Shown here: piece by piece, positions 9,874-20,699 of the stretch
Numbering within the stretch: the stretch's first letter is position 1
Layout: each line of letters opens with the position of its first letter
From: Archegozetes longisetosus
Taxonomy: Eukaryota; Arthropoda; Arachnida; Sarcoptiformes; Trhypochthoniidae
Direction: 5' to 3'
Assembly: GCA_018873245.2 (NCBI GenBank)
Contig: JAEMBT020000007.1
Location: 10,485,129-10,549,128 of the forward strand
DNA: 64,000 nucleotides
Translations under genes and position numbers: made by a program
The notes under the pieces: generated by a model
The model's input: the letters and a program-made list of their open reading frames with translations, nothing else
Database searches by the model: none
Told to the model about the DNA's origin: nothing

Positions 9874-11232
9874 ATGGATCCACGATTAGCGAGACTAGAG
9901 GTCAAACAATCCGATAAGAAGAATATGAATAATGTTAACAATGAAATGGACACTAATACAACTGAAAATAATGACAAATTTGAACGAACAAGTCAATCCT
10001 CAGCTACAAGTTCACCACAAGTCGAATCGTCAGTTAGTTCTCAGATATCAAGTATAAGAAATGCAACGACTGGCAATGTAGTCAATTCTGATATGTGGAA
10101 AGATATTTTTGATGTCAACAAAGTAACTGACTTGAAACCATTGACAGTCGATACGATCGGGATGCATGAACAGAAGTCAACTCTTCGACAACCGCTAAAA
10201 ATAGGCGAATATTCGCTGAAAATAAATTCTCGAACTGATGAAAGACTTTTTATAAGCAATGGGTCAGAACTGAAGTATTTACATATTCCACCAATTATTT
10301 CACAAATCAATTTAGACTTAACTCATGGCTACGAAATGGTTAAAGACATAGTTTGGGGAAAACCAAGTAATACTAAACTCGATGAACTCTTGAAATGGAT
10401 TTTATTGAATCGAAAGAAGTTTATGGTTAACGGAGAACTCGTCCCTAAAGAACTTCACACAGACTTCGTTTGCTATCGAGGGGTTTTGGCGAAGATCATG
10501 ACCACTCCTTATGAGAATATCGAGCGTTGGGTCATATGCGCCACGAAATTTCGCGGAACTATCTATTTATGTCAGTTTCATGAGACATATCCGCCTCCAG
10601 ACGAATACTTTAACAAAATGTGTTTCGGAGGCTTTCGCTTCGAACAGTATTTATGCAGTTACGACGAGAATATACCTCCAGAACCGAACGATTTCGACAT
10701 CGACCATCACGAATACTGTTGTGTTGTTCGGTCGAGACTGATGTCCGAACGAATGTCTCATTCATTGGTATTTGGCGCTGAATTGGACTGTGTTATCCCG
10801 CGATTTAAGGAACAACCGGGAACTCTGTCCAACTTCGTTGAACTGAAAACAACTAAAGTTATGAATAATGAATACCAATACAGAAATTTTTTGAAACATA
10901 AATTAGTCAAATGGTGGGCACAATCGTATTTAGTCGGAGTGCCCACCATTTATTGTGGTTATAAAGACCAAAAGATGATTGTCAGAGAACTCGAACCACT
11001 TAATATCGAATCATTTCCAGCCCTTTGTACTGAGTTCTGGTCCGCAAATGTTTGTCTCAATTTTCTGAATCGCTTTTTGTCTCATGTCAAACAAATTGTA
11101 ACTATTGACGACCCGAATGTAGTCTATCAGTTTGCTTTTCAACCGAAGCAAGACATCACTTGTAAACGACTTGTAGAACCGGGAGATTTTCAGATTCTTC
11201 CCGATTGGTATATCAAAGAATTGACGAACTAA
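9874..11232 (+). CDS. Decapping and exoribonuclease DXO/Rai1 family protein
   Basis: Intronless, 452 residues. A low-complexity Asn/Ser/Thr-rich N-terminus (about residues 1-75) is followed by the DXO/Rai1 fold. Visible family motifs are CYRG (200-203), FRGT (226-229), GGFRFEQY (near 252), GAELDC (301-306, with acidic residues E303 and D305), VELK (322-325, E323 and K325) and the C-terminal block KWWAQSYLVGVPTIYCGY. The four acidic/lysine positions are those that bind catalytic divalent metal in the family. DXO proteins remove incomplete, unmethylated or NAD caps from RNA and degrade the body 5' to 3' (established knowledge), normally in nucleus or cytoplasm. No signal peptide or membrane segment. 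All key residues look intact. It is single-copy in this window and unrelated to the neighbouring ALP/SDR arrays. I chose the first ATG, which follows in-frame stop-rich sequence. Confidence 0.92.
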   Translation: MDPRLARLEVKQSDKKNMNNVNNEMDTNTTENNDKFERTSQSSATSSPQVESSVSSQISSIRNATTGNVVNSDMWKDIFDVNKVTDLKPLTVDTIGMHEQKSTLRQPLKIGEYSLKINSRTDERLFISNGSELKYLHIPPIISQINLDLTHGYEMVKDIVWGKPSNTKLDELLKWILLNRKKFMVNGELVPKELHTDFVCYRGVLAKIMTTPYENIERWVICATKFRGTIYLCQFHETYPPPDEYFNKMCFGGFRFEQYLCSYDENIPPEPNDFDIDHHEYCCVVRSRLMSERMSHSLVFGAELDCVIPRFKEQPGTLSNFVELKTTKVMNNEYQYRNFLKHKLVKWWAQSYLVGVPTIYCGYKDQKMIVRELEPLNIESFPALCTEFWSANVCLNFLNRFLSHVKQIVTIDDPNVVYQFAFQPKQDITCKRLVEPGDFQILPDWYIKELTN

Positions 11233-12102
11233 TCGTTTACTAGGAGCAATATACAATTTTCATGTAAAATATACACATTTCTCAAATCACTAAACAAACT
11301 GTATTTTAAAATATAATCTTTTAAAATCATTATAAGTTCGAATTAACAATCATCCAAATTATGAGTTAGATGAAAGGGGAGATTATTTCTTAACATCAAA
11401 ATTTTGTGATAATTTTACATATTGTTTACTTCACGACCCATAATATATGACTAGTTTAGTTGGCGTTGTAATAGCATATGATTTTTATTAACTGTTAATC
11501 ATTATTAAATAATGAGTTTTTACTCATTATAAAGGATCTTTTTTAAAGTGACGTTAACTACAATTTAATATCAGTTACTATAGCTTAATTTTTGTATTTG
11601 AATTCTATATTTAATAAACAACAAATTGTCATATTCTAGAGTATGAAAACTTTTGAGTGCAAAAGGAAAGAAAAACGATTCTTCATTAAAAAATATACTT
11701 AATTGATAAGTTTGAGTGAATTGATATCATTTTTATCATAAAATTTATTATCTTGCACGCGAGTAAATATATCCTAGTAAATACTGTAGATATTAATCTA
11801 AGCTTAACTAATTGTGGATGGGCGCTTAACTCAGTGAACACTGCGAGTGTCATCTACGCTAATTACATGATGAGAAATCAGTACTTTTGACTGAAGTGTG
11901 AACCTTATTAGAGATTTTCGAGTTTTCTCTAATTTATCAAAAGATAAGGAAATAATTTATAGTTAATGATCTAAAATTAGTTGTGTTGAAGCACATATGT
12001 CTATCACTTAAATTTGCAAAACATATTGAGGGCTGTCGTAAAGATTGGCGCACAAGTTGATCACATTTGTCAGTAGTAGATTCTAAAGTGTCAAACTTAG
12101 TA
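11233..12102. other. DXO 3' flank, no gene seen
   Basis: AT-rich non-coding DNA. Several AATAAA-type signals near 11500-11620 could end the DXO transcript. No repeat or gene recognised. Confidence 0.4.
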
Positions 12103-12680
12103 CAGTCAACCCGCTTTATATCGACACCTCTATAACACGACAACCACTCAAGTTCGACTTTATCCGATTTCCAAAAAATTCTCTCGTAGAAGTTTGTATT
12201 ATACAAACCTCTTCAGTTCGACACCTCCATACTCCGTAATCCGACAATAGCTTTCTCCTATCTAGCATTCATTAGAACCTCTACAATTCGACACTGAGAT
12301 TTCTATTTAATACACTTGAGATGTGCTTCTTTGGTTCAAATAAATCATTTTTGATGCTAAATAAATTATCCATATTTCCTCAACCAAAGCATTCTGAGCT
12401 AATTCAAAACGTTGAGAGTATAAAAAGTACGTTAGAAACCACTGTTGTTAGGAAAAAATGTAAAGCCTGACAAGAAACTTGAATGAATTCTTAAGGAGGT
12501 TTATTAGTTATTTGTAAGTCTCTAAATAATAATAATTAAATTTTATTATCATCGCACTTAAAGTTATACCTTCTTATTCCGACATGTCGAATTAAAGAGG
12601 TTTTTCTACAAACTGACAACCTCCATAAATCGACTAATGGTGATAGCAAAGTATCGTGTCAGATTATAGAGGTTTGACTG
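12103..12680. mobile_element. pogo/Tigger-like non-autonomous element
   Basis: Inverted ends CAGTCAACCCGCTTTATA (left) and, read inward from the right, CAGTCAAACCTCTATAATC, flanked on both sides by TA (12101-12102 and 12681-12682). Internal tracts repeat the 'cgacacctc / ttcgacacctcc' theme seen in the sub-terminal regions of pogo/Tigger elements. No transposase frame is present, so it would depend on another element. TA target duplication fits the Tc1/mariner/pogo superfamily. Confidence 0.7.
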
Positions 12681-12682
12681 TA

Positions 12683-13019
12683 TTACAATTCCTCTGTCAT
12701 AATTGAGTGATATGTCAACATTTAGAATAATAGTTTAAGGTTTCATACATTATTAACAAGAATTTTCTTAACTAATGTTCTAAAAGAGATGCAAATCTAA
12801 TCAACTGATTTCGCTATCTCTTTATTCTCAATCTTTCATTCAATTTATAAAGACTTCAATTGATTACTTTAATTGAGCAATGAATAAATTTATCCCTTTT
12901 GCACCATATAATACTTTATGTAATAGATTATGAAAAATAAAAAAGTTTACAAACTAAGAAAAGCGCAAACAAAATAAACCTTTTTTATAATAAAGGTGTG
13001 CTGCAGATGTTGGAGAGGG
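12683..13019. other. Short AT-rich spacer
   Basis: No gene or recognisable repeat between the pogo-like element and the start of the SDR-type spacer repeat. Confidence 0.4.
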
Positions 13020-14096
13020 TGAAGTTGGAGTCAAAAATACAGTAGAAGATCCTAATGCTATTAAAACTTAATATTATAATTTGAATGTCGTTATTTAGTG
13101 ATGTTCTGTCATTTCTTAAGTTTATAAAGGTTGTGATAGAAATAAATAGATAAAACTCAATCAAAGTAAATCTTTATTAAAATCAGACCAGCCAAATTCC
13201 CTTCAATTCAAGTTCTTTTGAGAATTATTTCTTGCCGACAAGTCTTGAATCTTATGTGTTATGTTTGAGGTCTCTCTGATACCGAATATTTGTTTTACTA
13301 TTGAGGACATCTCAATGAAAGGATGAGTTCACCTTAGGACTTGAAATATGGTTAAAGTGGACAGAAGTTTGATCAAACAGTAAACATTTGAAATGAATGG
13401 TTTTGTGTTCCGATTCTATGAAGTGATGGACAACAACATAACAAGAACTAAAGCATCAAAACAAACGCATTGACGATCTTTTATTCGGTTTGAGAGCTAT
13501 TTCTGATTATTTTGTTTGTTCGGGAACAACAATAGAATTAAGGAAACGGTTTTGAACTAAATATCTGCTATGACCAAACTGTTGTCTTAAGTAACAGCTA
13601 GTTTTTAATACTTTTAGGAAAATGTCTTCATTCGTATTGTATTTGATTGCATTGACACTAATCTTTAGTAATAGTTTGACAAATTGTTCAGTTACGATAT
13701 GTGAAGACTACATTTGAATTGTTTTGCCGAAATTTCGATTTTGTTTGATTTTCAACTTTTCAGTTAATTTGTCTCAATGTATGGCCACCAAGTTATTTAT
13801 CTCTTTCAAAACCATTTTGTCACTATTTTTATATGAATCGGTTACTTAAGATGTAGTTTAACCGAATTTAATACAATTAGTAATTGACAACATTTGACAA
13901 TAATTTGTGGTAATCGGTAAAAGAATGCAATGAAAACGAATACTTTAAGGGCTATTCGATTGAAACAATTAAATGTTTGAATCAATTAAATATTATGGAA
14001 TCAGTTATTGTTTGTGATTGTCTGAACGCATTAAACTTAGTTTTCAATGTATTAGTAAATACAATTGAATACATTTGTCACTTAAAACAATAGTTT
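13020..14096 (+). repeat. SDR 3'-flank spacer copy without its SDR gene (module 1)
   Basis: Matches 28990-29930 after SDR-6 and the reverse complement of about 39300-40830 near SDR-7. Shared blocks include TTTGAATGTCGTTATTTAG, GAAGTGATGGACAACAAC and TGTTTGTTCG. In module 2 this spacer connects a complete SDR to ALP-B; here the SDR itself is missing and the spacer leads straight to ALP-A. It identifies ALP-A as another copy of the convergent SDR/ALP module. Confidence 0.7.
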
Positions 14097-14104
14097 AAGG
14101 TTTC

Positions 14105-14548
14105 GGTATTCCACTGAGGTGTGATCTATATACATAGATACATAGACACTATATACATAGTGTGTGACACATACAAATTTCTCATACATAATAAGTAAAA
14201 CTAAATTTATTTAATAAAACTGATTTTAAAAATTGAAATTACAATCTAAAATCTGTAAAAAAAATATAAATAAGCAATACAAAAATTAAAATATACATAT
14301 AGAACTTTTAAAACTATATAAAACTAATGGAATGCATTTTATAGTTAAGACAACTATTTACATTAGTTTGCGAAAAATTTCTAGAAAAACTACCAAACTA
14401 CAATTCCATAGTTACATATAAAACTACACATGTGTTTTATAAATATTAATTTTCCAAAATCAGCTAAAGTTAGTTTTAGCTGACTTTGACCATAGATCAC
14501 ACCTCAGGGTCTAAATCAATGTGTAGATTAAAACCTCAGTGGAATACC
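14105..14548. mobile_element. hAT-type MITE with 8-bp target duplication
   Basis: Terminal inverted repeat GGTATTCCACTGAGGT at both ends, flanked by the perfect 8-bp duplication AAGGTTTC (14097-14104 and 14549-14556). The paralogous site in module 2 (about 31390-31400) reads CTAAGGTTTCAAAC without the insert. A second, inner inverted pair GTGTGATCTAT / ATAGATCACAC is visible. About 444 bp with no coding capacity. Confidence 0.8.
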
Positions 14549-14606
14549 AAGGTTTCAAACATTATTAATACGTTTCTCCGGATTAACGTTTTAAAACAGA
14601 CGCAAA

Positions 14607-15543
14607 GAAGCATGGTCGGATAAGAACAATTTACTTAAATCCAACAATCAACACTACTAATTTGTAGTATCTCTTGTCCCTCATCAACTACATTCGGGAA
14701 AATTTTCACAAGTGACCCGAGTCAGAGTAGTGAATTTTTTCCGAAAAATTTTACTGAAGGGCCTATAGATGAAAAGTAAATTAGAAAGTTAATTTAACCC
14801 CTTTACCCCTCTTCAAACTAAATAAAATTTTCAGAATACATAGATACTAGCGTGGAGATATTTTCACAAAGTATTGAAATGGTGCAAGAACAGTTAGGGG
14901 GCGCTTCGATCGGTCAAAAATTTGCCCATTATAGGACCAATGAAGTTGAAGTAGTAATTTATGTTAGACCCAAAAGGCCCAAAACATTAGAGTTAAAAGA
15001 CATATTTGATAATTCGATTTAAAAAAACCGTTAGTATAGTGGTTAAAGTGCATGCAAATGAAGCTGCAGGTACTGGGTTCGAATCCCAGTACCTGCAGTA
15101 TATCTATTGAGGATGTAGAGTCATTCGAAACCCGATAGCCAATGCAGTTAGAAATTGTAACATTGACCTTATTATGCTGTTCTCTATTCCGTTAAATGGT
15201 CCCACTGATTTAATAAGTCTTCTATAATGAGCAAATTTTTGACCGATCGAAACGCCCCCTAACTGTTCCATTTCAATACTTTGTGAAAATATCTCCACGC
15301 TAGTATCTATGTATTCTGAAAATTGTATTTAGTTTGAAGAGGGGTAAAGGGGTTAAATTAACTTTCTAATTTATTTTTCATCTATAGGCCCTTCAGTAAA
15401 ATTTTTCGGAAAAAATTCACTACTCTGACTCGGGTCACTTGTGAAAATTTTCCCGAATGTAGTTGATGAGGGACATGAGATACTACAAATTAGTAGTTTT
15501 GATTGTTGGATTTAAGTAAATTTTTCCTATCCGACCATGCTTC
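14607..15543. mobile_element. Snap-back element LIR1 with central tRNA-like sequence, inserted at AAA|TTT
   Basis: Arms of about 325 bp, 14607-14934 and 15222-15543, are reverse complements of each other at roughly 97% by eye, starting GAAGCATGGTCGGATA. The 287-bp centre carries a tRNA-like sequence (15025-15100). The host reads ..CGCAAA before and TTTAATC after. The paralogous empty site in module 2 (near 31447) is CTCAAATTTAATCC, and in inverted module 3 (near 39073) GACGCAAATTGG, so the element entered between AAA and TTT with no duplicated bases. The arms have no open frame longer than noise. The extreme self-complementarity means any transcript would form a long hairpin. Confidence 0.8.
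15025..15100 (+). tRNA. tRNA-like sequence (probably not a working tRNA) in LIR1 centre
   Basis: Has an A-box-like TAGTATAGTGGTTAA and a perfect B-box GGTTCGAATCC at tRNA-like spacing. The T-arm is extended into a perfect 14-bp hairpin (15064-15077 with 15085-15098, loop TTCGAAT). The 5' acceptor bases do not pair with the 3' side and no confident anticodon arm forms, so I regard it as tRNA-derived, with an internal RNA polymerase III promoter possible. The motif ATTAGAGTTAAAAGAC (14986-15001) lies 23 nt upstream, as in LIR2. Confidence 0.4.
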
Positions 15544-15685
15544 TTTAATCTATTGATATTTGTATTTCTTATCCTTATCTTTGATTCAATTATTCTCGGC
15601 TCGAATTGATAACTTGCGTTCGACAATAAATATATTTATTTATTTGTTTGAAAAATGCAATGCAAAATGTAATCAATTATGAAAG

Positions 15686-18600
15686 CTAAAAATGTTTATA
15701 AAGTATATAAAGTGCAATCAAACAAAACAAATATTTGTTATGGTGAGGAATTGATGCAGATGAATCAGAGAATTTACAATGATCTTCATTTTGATATTGT
15801 CCAATACAAGCAGCGAATGCCATCACGTGAGCCACATATGACTGTTCTTGAGTCCCTTGGAATAGATGAGCCATTGGACCAATACTTTGAACAGCTTTAC
15901 AAACAATGATGTATTGAAATAAATACGAAGTTAAGTAGCGATTAGTCAAAATTCTTACCGACATCTTCTCCTCCGTGATTTGATTCTATGAGAGGAACGG
16001 CTGATAGTTGTCGGTATCGTAAATTGGCTAAAATTTAATAGATTTTAATAAATTTGATTTTTTAAAAAGTAAATATCAGCCAACGTAAAATACATTCAGT
16101 TAAACTAAGTAGTCTATGATTTATAGTTCTTAGAAATTCAGACACTATAATTTCGTAACATTTAATGAATAATGACCTGTATCAACGGTTGACGGATCGG
16201 TTCTATTGGCTTCAAAACCTGGTCCGTTGCCATACATTAGTGTTGTGAAAGGTTTCGAATCAGTGTCATTATCAGCTATACCGAAAATCGAATTTCCTCT
16301 CTTCGGATAACCATTTATAGTAAATGTATGCGCGTGATCTGCAGTCACAACAATTAGAGTTTCATCTTTTGGTAACATTTGACGGGCTTTTTCTATAGCC
16401 TTTTCAAAAGCTAAAGTTTCATAAAGAGAAAGTACAGCATAATTGTCGTGATGTGCGTGATCTATTCTTCCTCCTTCTACTAGTAACACAAATCCATTTT
16501 GATCTTTTCTCAGAATATTGATGGCGGACTCAGTCATTTGTTCGATAGATGGTTCACCATTCTCTGACTTATCTCTTTCTTGTTCATAAGCCATATTTGT
16601 ATAGTTAAACAAACCAAATAAATACTCCGTTTGTTTAAAGTTAACATTTTTCAGATCTTCTGTAGTGTTGACATATTGATATGTACCTGCTTCAAGACCA
16701 CTTTCCTGTTTAGTTTTAATCCACTCGTCTATCAAATTTCTATTATCATTTCTCAAACCAAATTGACCGCTTGGATCCAAGTAAGTAGTTGGCAAAAAAC
16801 TTCTTCTCCCACCTCCCAAAATGACTTTGAGTTTAGATCCGGGTTCGTCTTCTATTAGTTGTCGTGCGATATCTTTACAATCTCCCACCACAGTCGATGG
16901 CATGTTTGCCTCATAATATCGATCGGACACATGAGCATAACCAGCACCAGGTGTTGCATGAGTTATTCTGGTTGTGGTGACAATGCCCGCACTTTTTCCT
17001 ACAAATAAAAATCTTAATTTTATTTGTTCAACACATTGAACACATCGAGCAAATCGTGTCAAACCTGAATCAATAGCCCATTTCAAAATTGATGAAACAC
17101 TATTTTTTTCAACAACATCACAACTGTTTTCATATCTAGGGACACGAGCAGTCACTCCAAGTGTTCCATAATTAGCTTTTACTCCACACAGATATGCGGT
17201 TGCAGTTCCAGCAGAATCTGGTACTTGATAGTCAACATTATAGGTCTATAAATACGAAAATTAAATGTTCTTTTAGTGTTTTGAAGATCCGAAAACTTAT
17301 ATCAGCTCATAGTGAATAAAATGCAATACTTTAATTAACGAGACGTGAGGGAACTCATCAAATGTAAGAACAGATTCTTCTCCCGATCTGTTATTGAGTT
17401 GTCCTTTGAGTATTCGGGCAGAAGTTATCGTTGTGATAGACATTCCATCACCAAGAAATAAAATTACATTTTTGGCTTTCTTGTGAATTATCTGTTGATT
17501 GAGTGCACGACGTAATGAACTTTCAGTCAGATTGTTCCAATAATCAGCATCTAATTCAGCTAAAGTTTAAAATACAATATCCTATCAAAACTATTTATAC
17601 CAAGAATAGATTGAAATATACAATGCGTCTGATTGTGCAGCATATGAATGAACACGATTTAGAGCGGTCTATAAACCAAGTTAATTGCATAATAGCAATG
17701 ATTTGCAAAGTCAATTATGAAACCCGTATCCGTTCATAAATAGTTTGTTTTTTATATTTGCATTATCTGAATCTAATAACTAGATTTTAGCAACGCTTCA
17801 GTTTCATTTAATATCTCTAAAAACTAAATGTTTTTCAAAGATCTTCAAAATTTTTAACATTACAGTAAAAAACTATTTGAGTATTTAAAAGTTTCATAAT
17901 TGATTTTGAGAATTATTACTACTATACAATTAACCTGTTTTATAGACCACTTCTAATCATGCTCACTCATGTGCTGCATAATGAGTAATTGGACATCGAC
18001 TATCCTAAAATTTTTATACAGTGCTATTTTACATATTATTCTGATATAAGTAGAGGGATAATCTAATAAAATTCTCAAATTTTGTTTAGTTCTCAATGTA
18101 AAACTTGTTGATTCGTCATTTTGAATGAATAATTGATATTTGAAATAATTGCTATAAACAACATTGTCGAACATTTGAACATTAAATTGAAGCTCAAGTT
18201 TTCGAAAATTCTATTTCATTGCTGATTAAGAAACTATTTTTAGGTATGATCATAACACTTCAATACAAGTTCACCTTATTTCTCTAAAGCTTAAACATTA
18301 TTTATAAAATTTTTTCGAAAGCTGTTTAAACTAAACCACAGGTATCGAAACTCATTTGATTTTGAACATCGAATATTTTTCTATGATTTCGAATCTTTTC
18401 ATCGACAAGTTTATTAAGTTTATTATTAACTTAAACCTCAAACTAGCAAGCAAATATTCAGCTAACAAATATGATTTTTTTATTAAAATAACTATTATTA
18501 TCTTTATTTAAGATCGTTGCGAAACTACTGCATATTATTTGGTTCTATTTACTACCTTAATACTTTATGATTTACAGTATGATAGCAATTGTAAAAGAAA

Positions 18601-19917
18601 ACAGCCAACAATTCCTCAGGTCCTTAGTTTAGAAATATCTCCATATCACCACTTATCTTAATTACAATAGGGGTATCATAATTTTATTTTATTAATTTGA
18701 ATGTATGATAACTATTGTACTCATTTTATTTGACTAATCGGGTGAAAAGATAACCCGAAATTGATATAAAAATAATCAATTTATATTTAACACAGACTAT
18801 GTATTTGCAAAATAGATTTACTACTTTCAAACCGGTATTCTCTCGTTTAATGGTGAAAATATGACGTTAATATTAATGTGAGACTAACTTTGAAGCACAG
18901 AAAATTATCAAGGTAATAATGTAACTATTTCTATGATGATTAACATTAACGTCAAAGTTGAGATATTTTGCTAACATAATAAGAAGTGATCATTCTTTTA
19001 TCTTTAAAGCATTTTTGAAATATTTTTCGTAACAAATTATTAGTTTATTTTTGGCAGCAATCTTAGTTTTTATCACTTTTATCATTTTTATAAATTTGGT
19101 TTAGAAAAGTGGGACACGTACAAGTAATGAATCTGGCAAACGACCACTAACATTGTTATGTCATTTACAGAAATCTCAAATTTTCAATAGTATAAGTGTA
19201 AATATGATGTCCATTACTAGCTATTATTTTCCTAAAACTATACTTAACTTTAAATAACTTAAAAAGGTTAGAAATTTCTTATTTTCAATCTGATTTCTTG
19301 TGCACAAATTTTTGAATCGAAGTTACTAAATACATCAAGCGTTCTGATTAAAGTAAACTTACCTGCATTAACATTATCACATTGTCTTAAATAGAATATC
19401 AGATTTTTGTAAAAATTAAATCTACTTCTAGTATTTTCTATGGTCAACATTTTAAATTCATTTGATCGATGAGTTTAATTAGGTTTGATTGATCGATACC
19501 TTGAAAAATTCAAATAATTTAGTAAAACTTGTTAACTAAACATTTTGAAAAGGCAAAAGTAAGAATAATTTGAGCTCATTATAATTGTTTAAATTTTATA
19601 GTCATCTTCCCTAAACTGATGAGCAGACAAGTTGGGAATTAATCCAAACAAGTAGTAATATTTTGCTTCATCAATTTGAATTTTGTGGAACTCATAAAAA
19701 ACTTGAAGAGTAAGACTTCGTGAAGATAAAACTGATATTTAACAAAGATCATGATAGCGGAGTCAATAATTCTAAAGAATGATCAACTAAACTTCGTTCA
19801 GATATAATAACAAGAAGGCGTACCTTTATCGTAATCAAATCTTGGTAAAGATCCTGCTTCAAAAATTTCGATGTATGCAAACACATTCAGTAAAAACAAA
19901 AACATATAGCATTTCAT
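15686..19917 (-). CDS. ALP-A: GPI-anchored alkaline phosphatase, six exons
   Basis: Exons read on the minus strand: 19824-19917 (signal peptide), 17330-17559, 17065-17245, 16177-16998, 15959-16027, 15686-15894; all junctions GT-AG and the total is 1605 nt, 534 residues. The signal peptide is a hydrophobic run after MKCYM. Conserved alkaline phosphatase motifs are LGDGM (metal), [11 protein letters not shown] (phosphoserine nucleophile), TTRITHATP (metal/His), [12 protein letters not shown] and VTADHAH (metal ligands), and ESNHGGEDV (last His ligand). The C-terminus ends in a hydrophobic tail typical of GPI attachment. It would hydrolyse phosphomonoesters at the outer membrane face (family knowledge). 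Intron 1 is 2.26 kb; intron 3 is 66 bp, in frame and stop-free. A TATA box lies 104 nt before the ATG. All catalytic residues are intact, so this is probably a working gene. Confidence 0.92.
17560..19823 (-). other. ALP-A intron 1 with old inverted repeat
   Basis: Non-coding. A diverged inverted repeat is present: 17635-17685 (GCAGCATATGAATGAACACG..GGTCTATAAA) pairs with about 17938-17985 (TTTATAGACCACTTC..CATGTGCTGC) at roughly 75-80%. It looks like an old fold-back or MITE; it explains the two facing open frames nearby, which I do not consider genes. The remaining intron shows no other feature. Confidence 0.5.
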
Positions 19918-20020
19918 AGTCTTTGCTTGAGAAAATTGTTTGCAAAGTTTATTCGATAACTTAATCTGAGATGTTTAATTTAAAAATAAATTGCAATAGC
20001 AGTAGAAGCAATCATCTAAC

Positions 20021-20030
20021 CTCTTATATA
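20021..20030 (-). promoter_or_regulatory. TATA box of ALP-A
   Basis: On the minus strand the sequence is TATATAAGAG, 104 nt upstream of the ALP-A start codon, a normal distance for a short 5' UTR. The ALP-B gene has CTATTTAAGA at 106 nt, and the inverted copy at 53261-53270 preserves TATATAAGAG exactly, supporting function. Confidence 0.65.
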
Positions 20031-20483
20031 GCTACTTCTTCGCGCCTCCTTTCATTTTATTGATTTAATTAATGAATAACATTTTTGGGCAGCAATTTAT
20101 ATCTTTTATCACATGAAATAAAATAAAAAGAGTTTATTCTTTTCTAGAGTTTAATTTTCAAGTGTTCAAACCTTACTTTGAATTAAGAGACAGCAAATAA
20201 ACTAATGTTGGACAAAATCAAGTTGAAACGAAGCTTATTTATTAACGACTCAAACGAAATTGTATCTCATGATTTAAATTTTGATACTCTTTATTACATT
20301 AACAGCTTTGAAGCACATGTATTGGCACATATGAACACTCGACTGGTTTAAACGTCATATTTTTATTGTGCGTAAAATGATTATTACGTCCATAAAGAGT
20401 TTTGTCGTAATTTTATGTAATGGATAGTCAAACGATTGGATACAAACTTCAAATGAGCCATTAAACATATAGCTTCCCTTCGA

Positions 20484-20627
20484 AACTCTGTCTTTCATTT
20501 GTTCGGCACTAACTTCAGTATGAAATTCACTTTCAATCACTTGAAAGAAATTAGGCGAAGATTTCATGCAAATCAAAAGATAGATAGTGTTGATATCGGG
20601 ACATTTATTCAAATCAAATCTCGTTAG
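20484..20627 (+). pseudogene. SDR-4: last ~48 codons of an SDR gene
   Basis: Encodes NSVFHLFGTNFSMKFTFNHL and onward to ..IQIKSR and the stop TAG (20625-20627), all in the correct frame, so the terminal fragment itself is not yet broken. Everything before it is absent: upstream sequence to about 20468 is the ALP-A promoter-side repeat. It is followed by the usual SDR 3' flank, interrupted by LIR2, and then by complete SDR-5, so it marks a deleted tandem SDR copy. Confidence 0.8.
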
Positions 20628-20699
20628 AAAATTTTTATCAATTACTAATTTTTGTTTAGCTCTTTCGACACATTTACACAAACTTATTATTTTTATAAA

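Noticed and set aside
15025-15100. Functional tRNA gene
   Set aside because: A- and B-box are good but the acceptor and anticodon arms do not fold as in a normal tRNA. Kept as tRNA-like only.
15679-15909. Plus-strand open frame (76 codons) repeated at 31586-31816
   Set aside because: It is the antisense of ALP exon 6. Its conservation follows from the coding strand, and it has no family resemblance or independent support.
16145-17155. A single long 336-codon alkaline phosphatase reading frame, taken as one exon
   Set aside because: It runs through a 66-nt GT-AG intron and past the exon 4 donor. The spliced model gives the expected family sequence (DSGKSAG) and matches ALP-C, where the intron cannot be read through.
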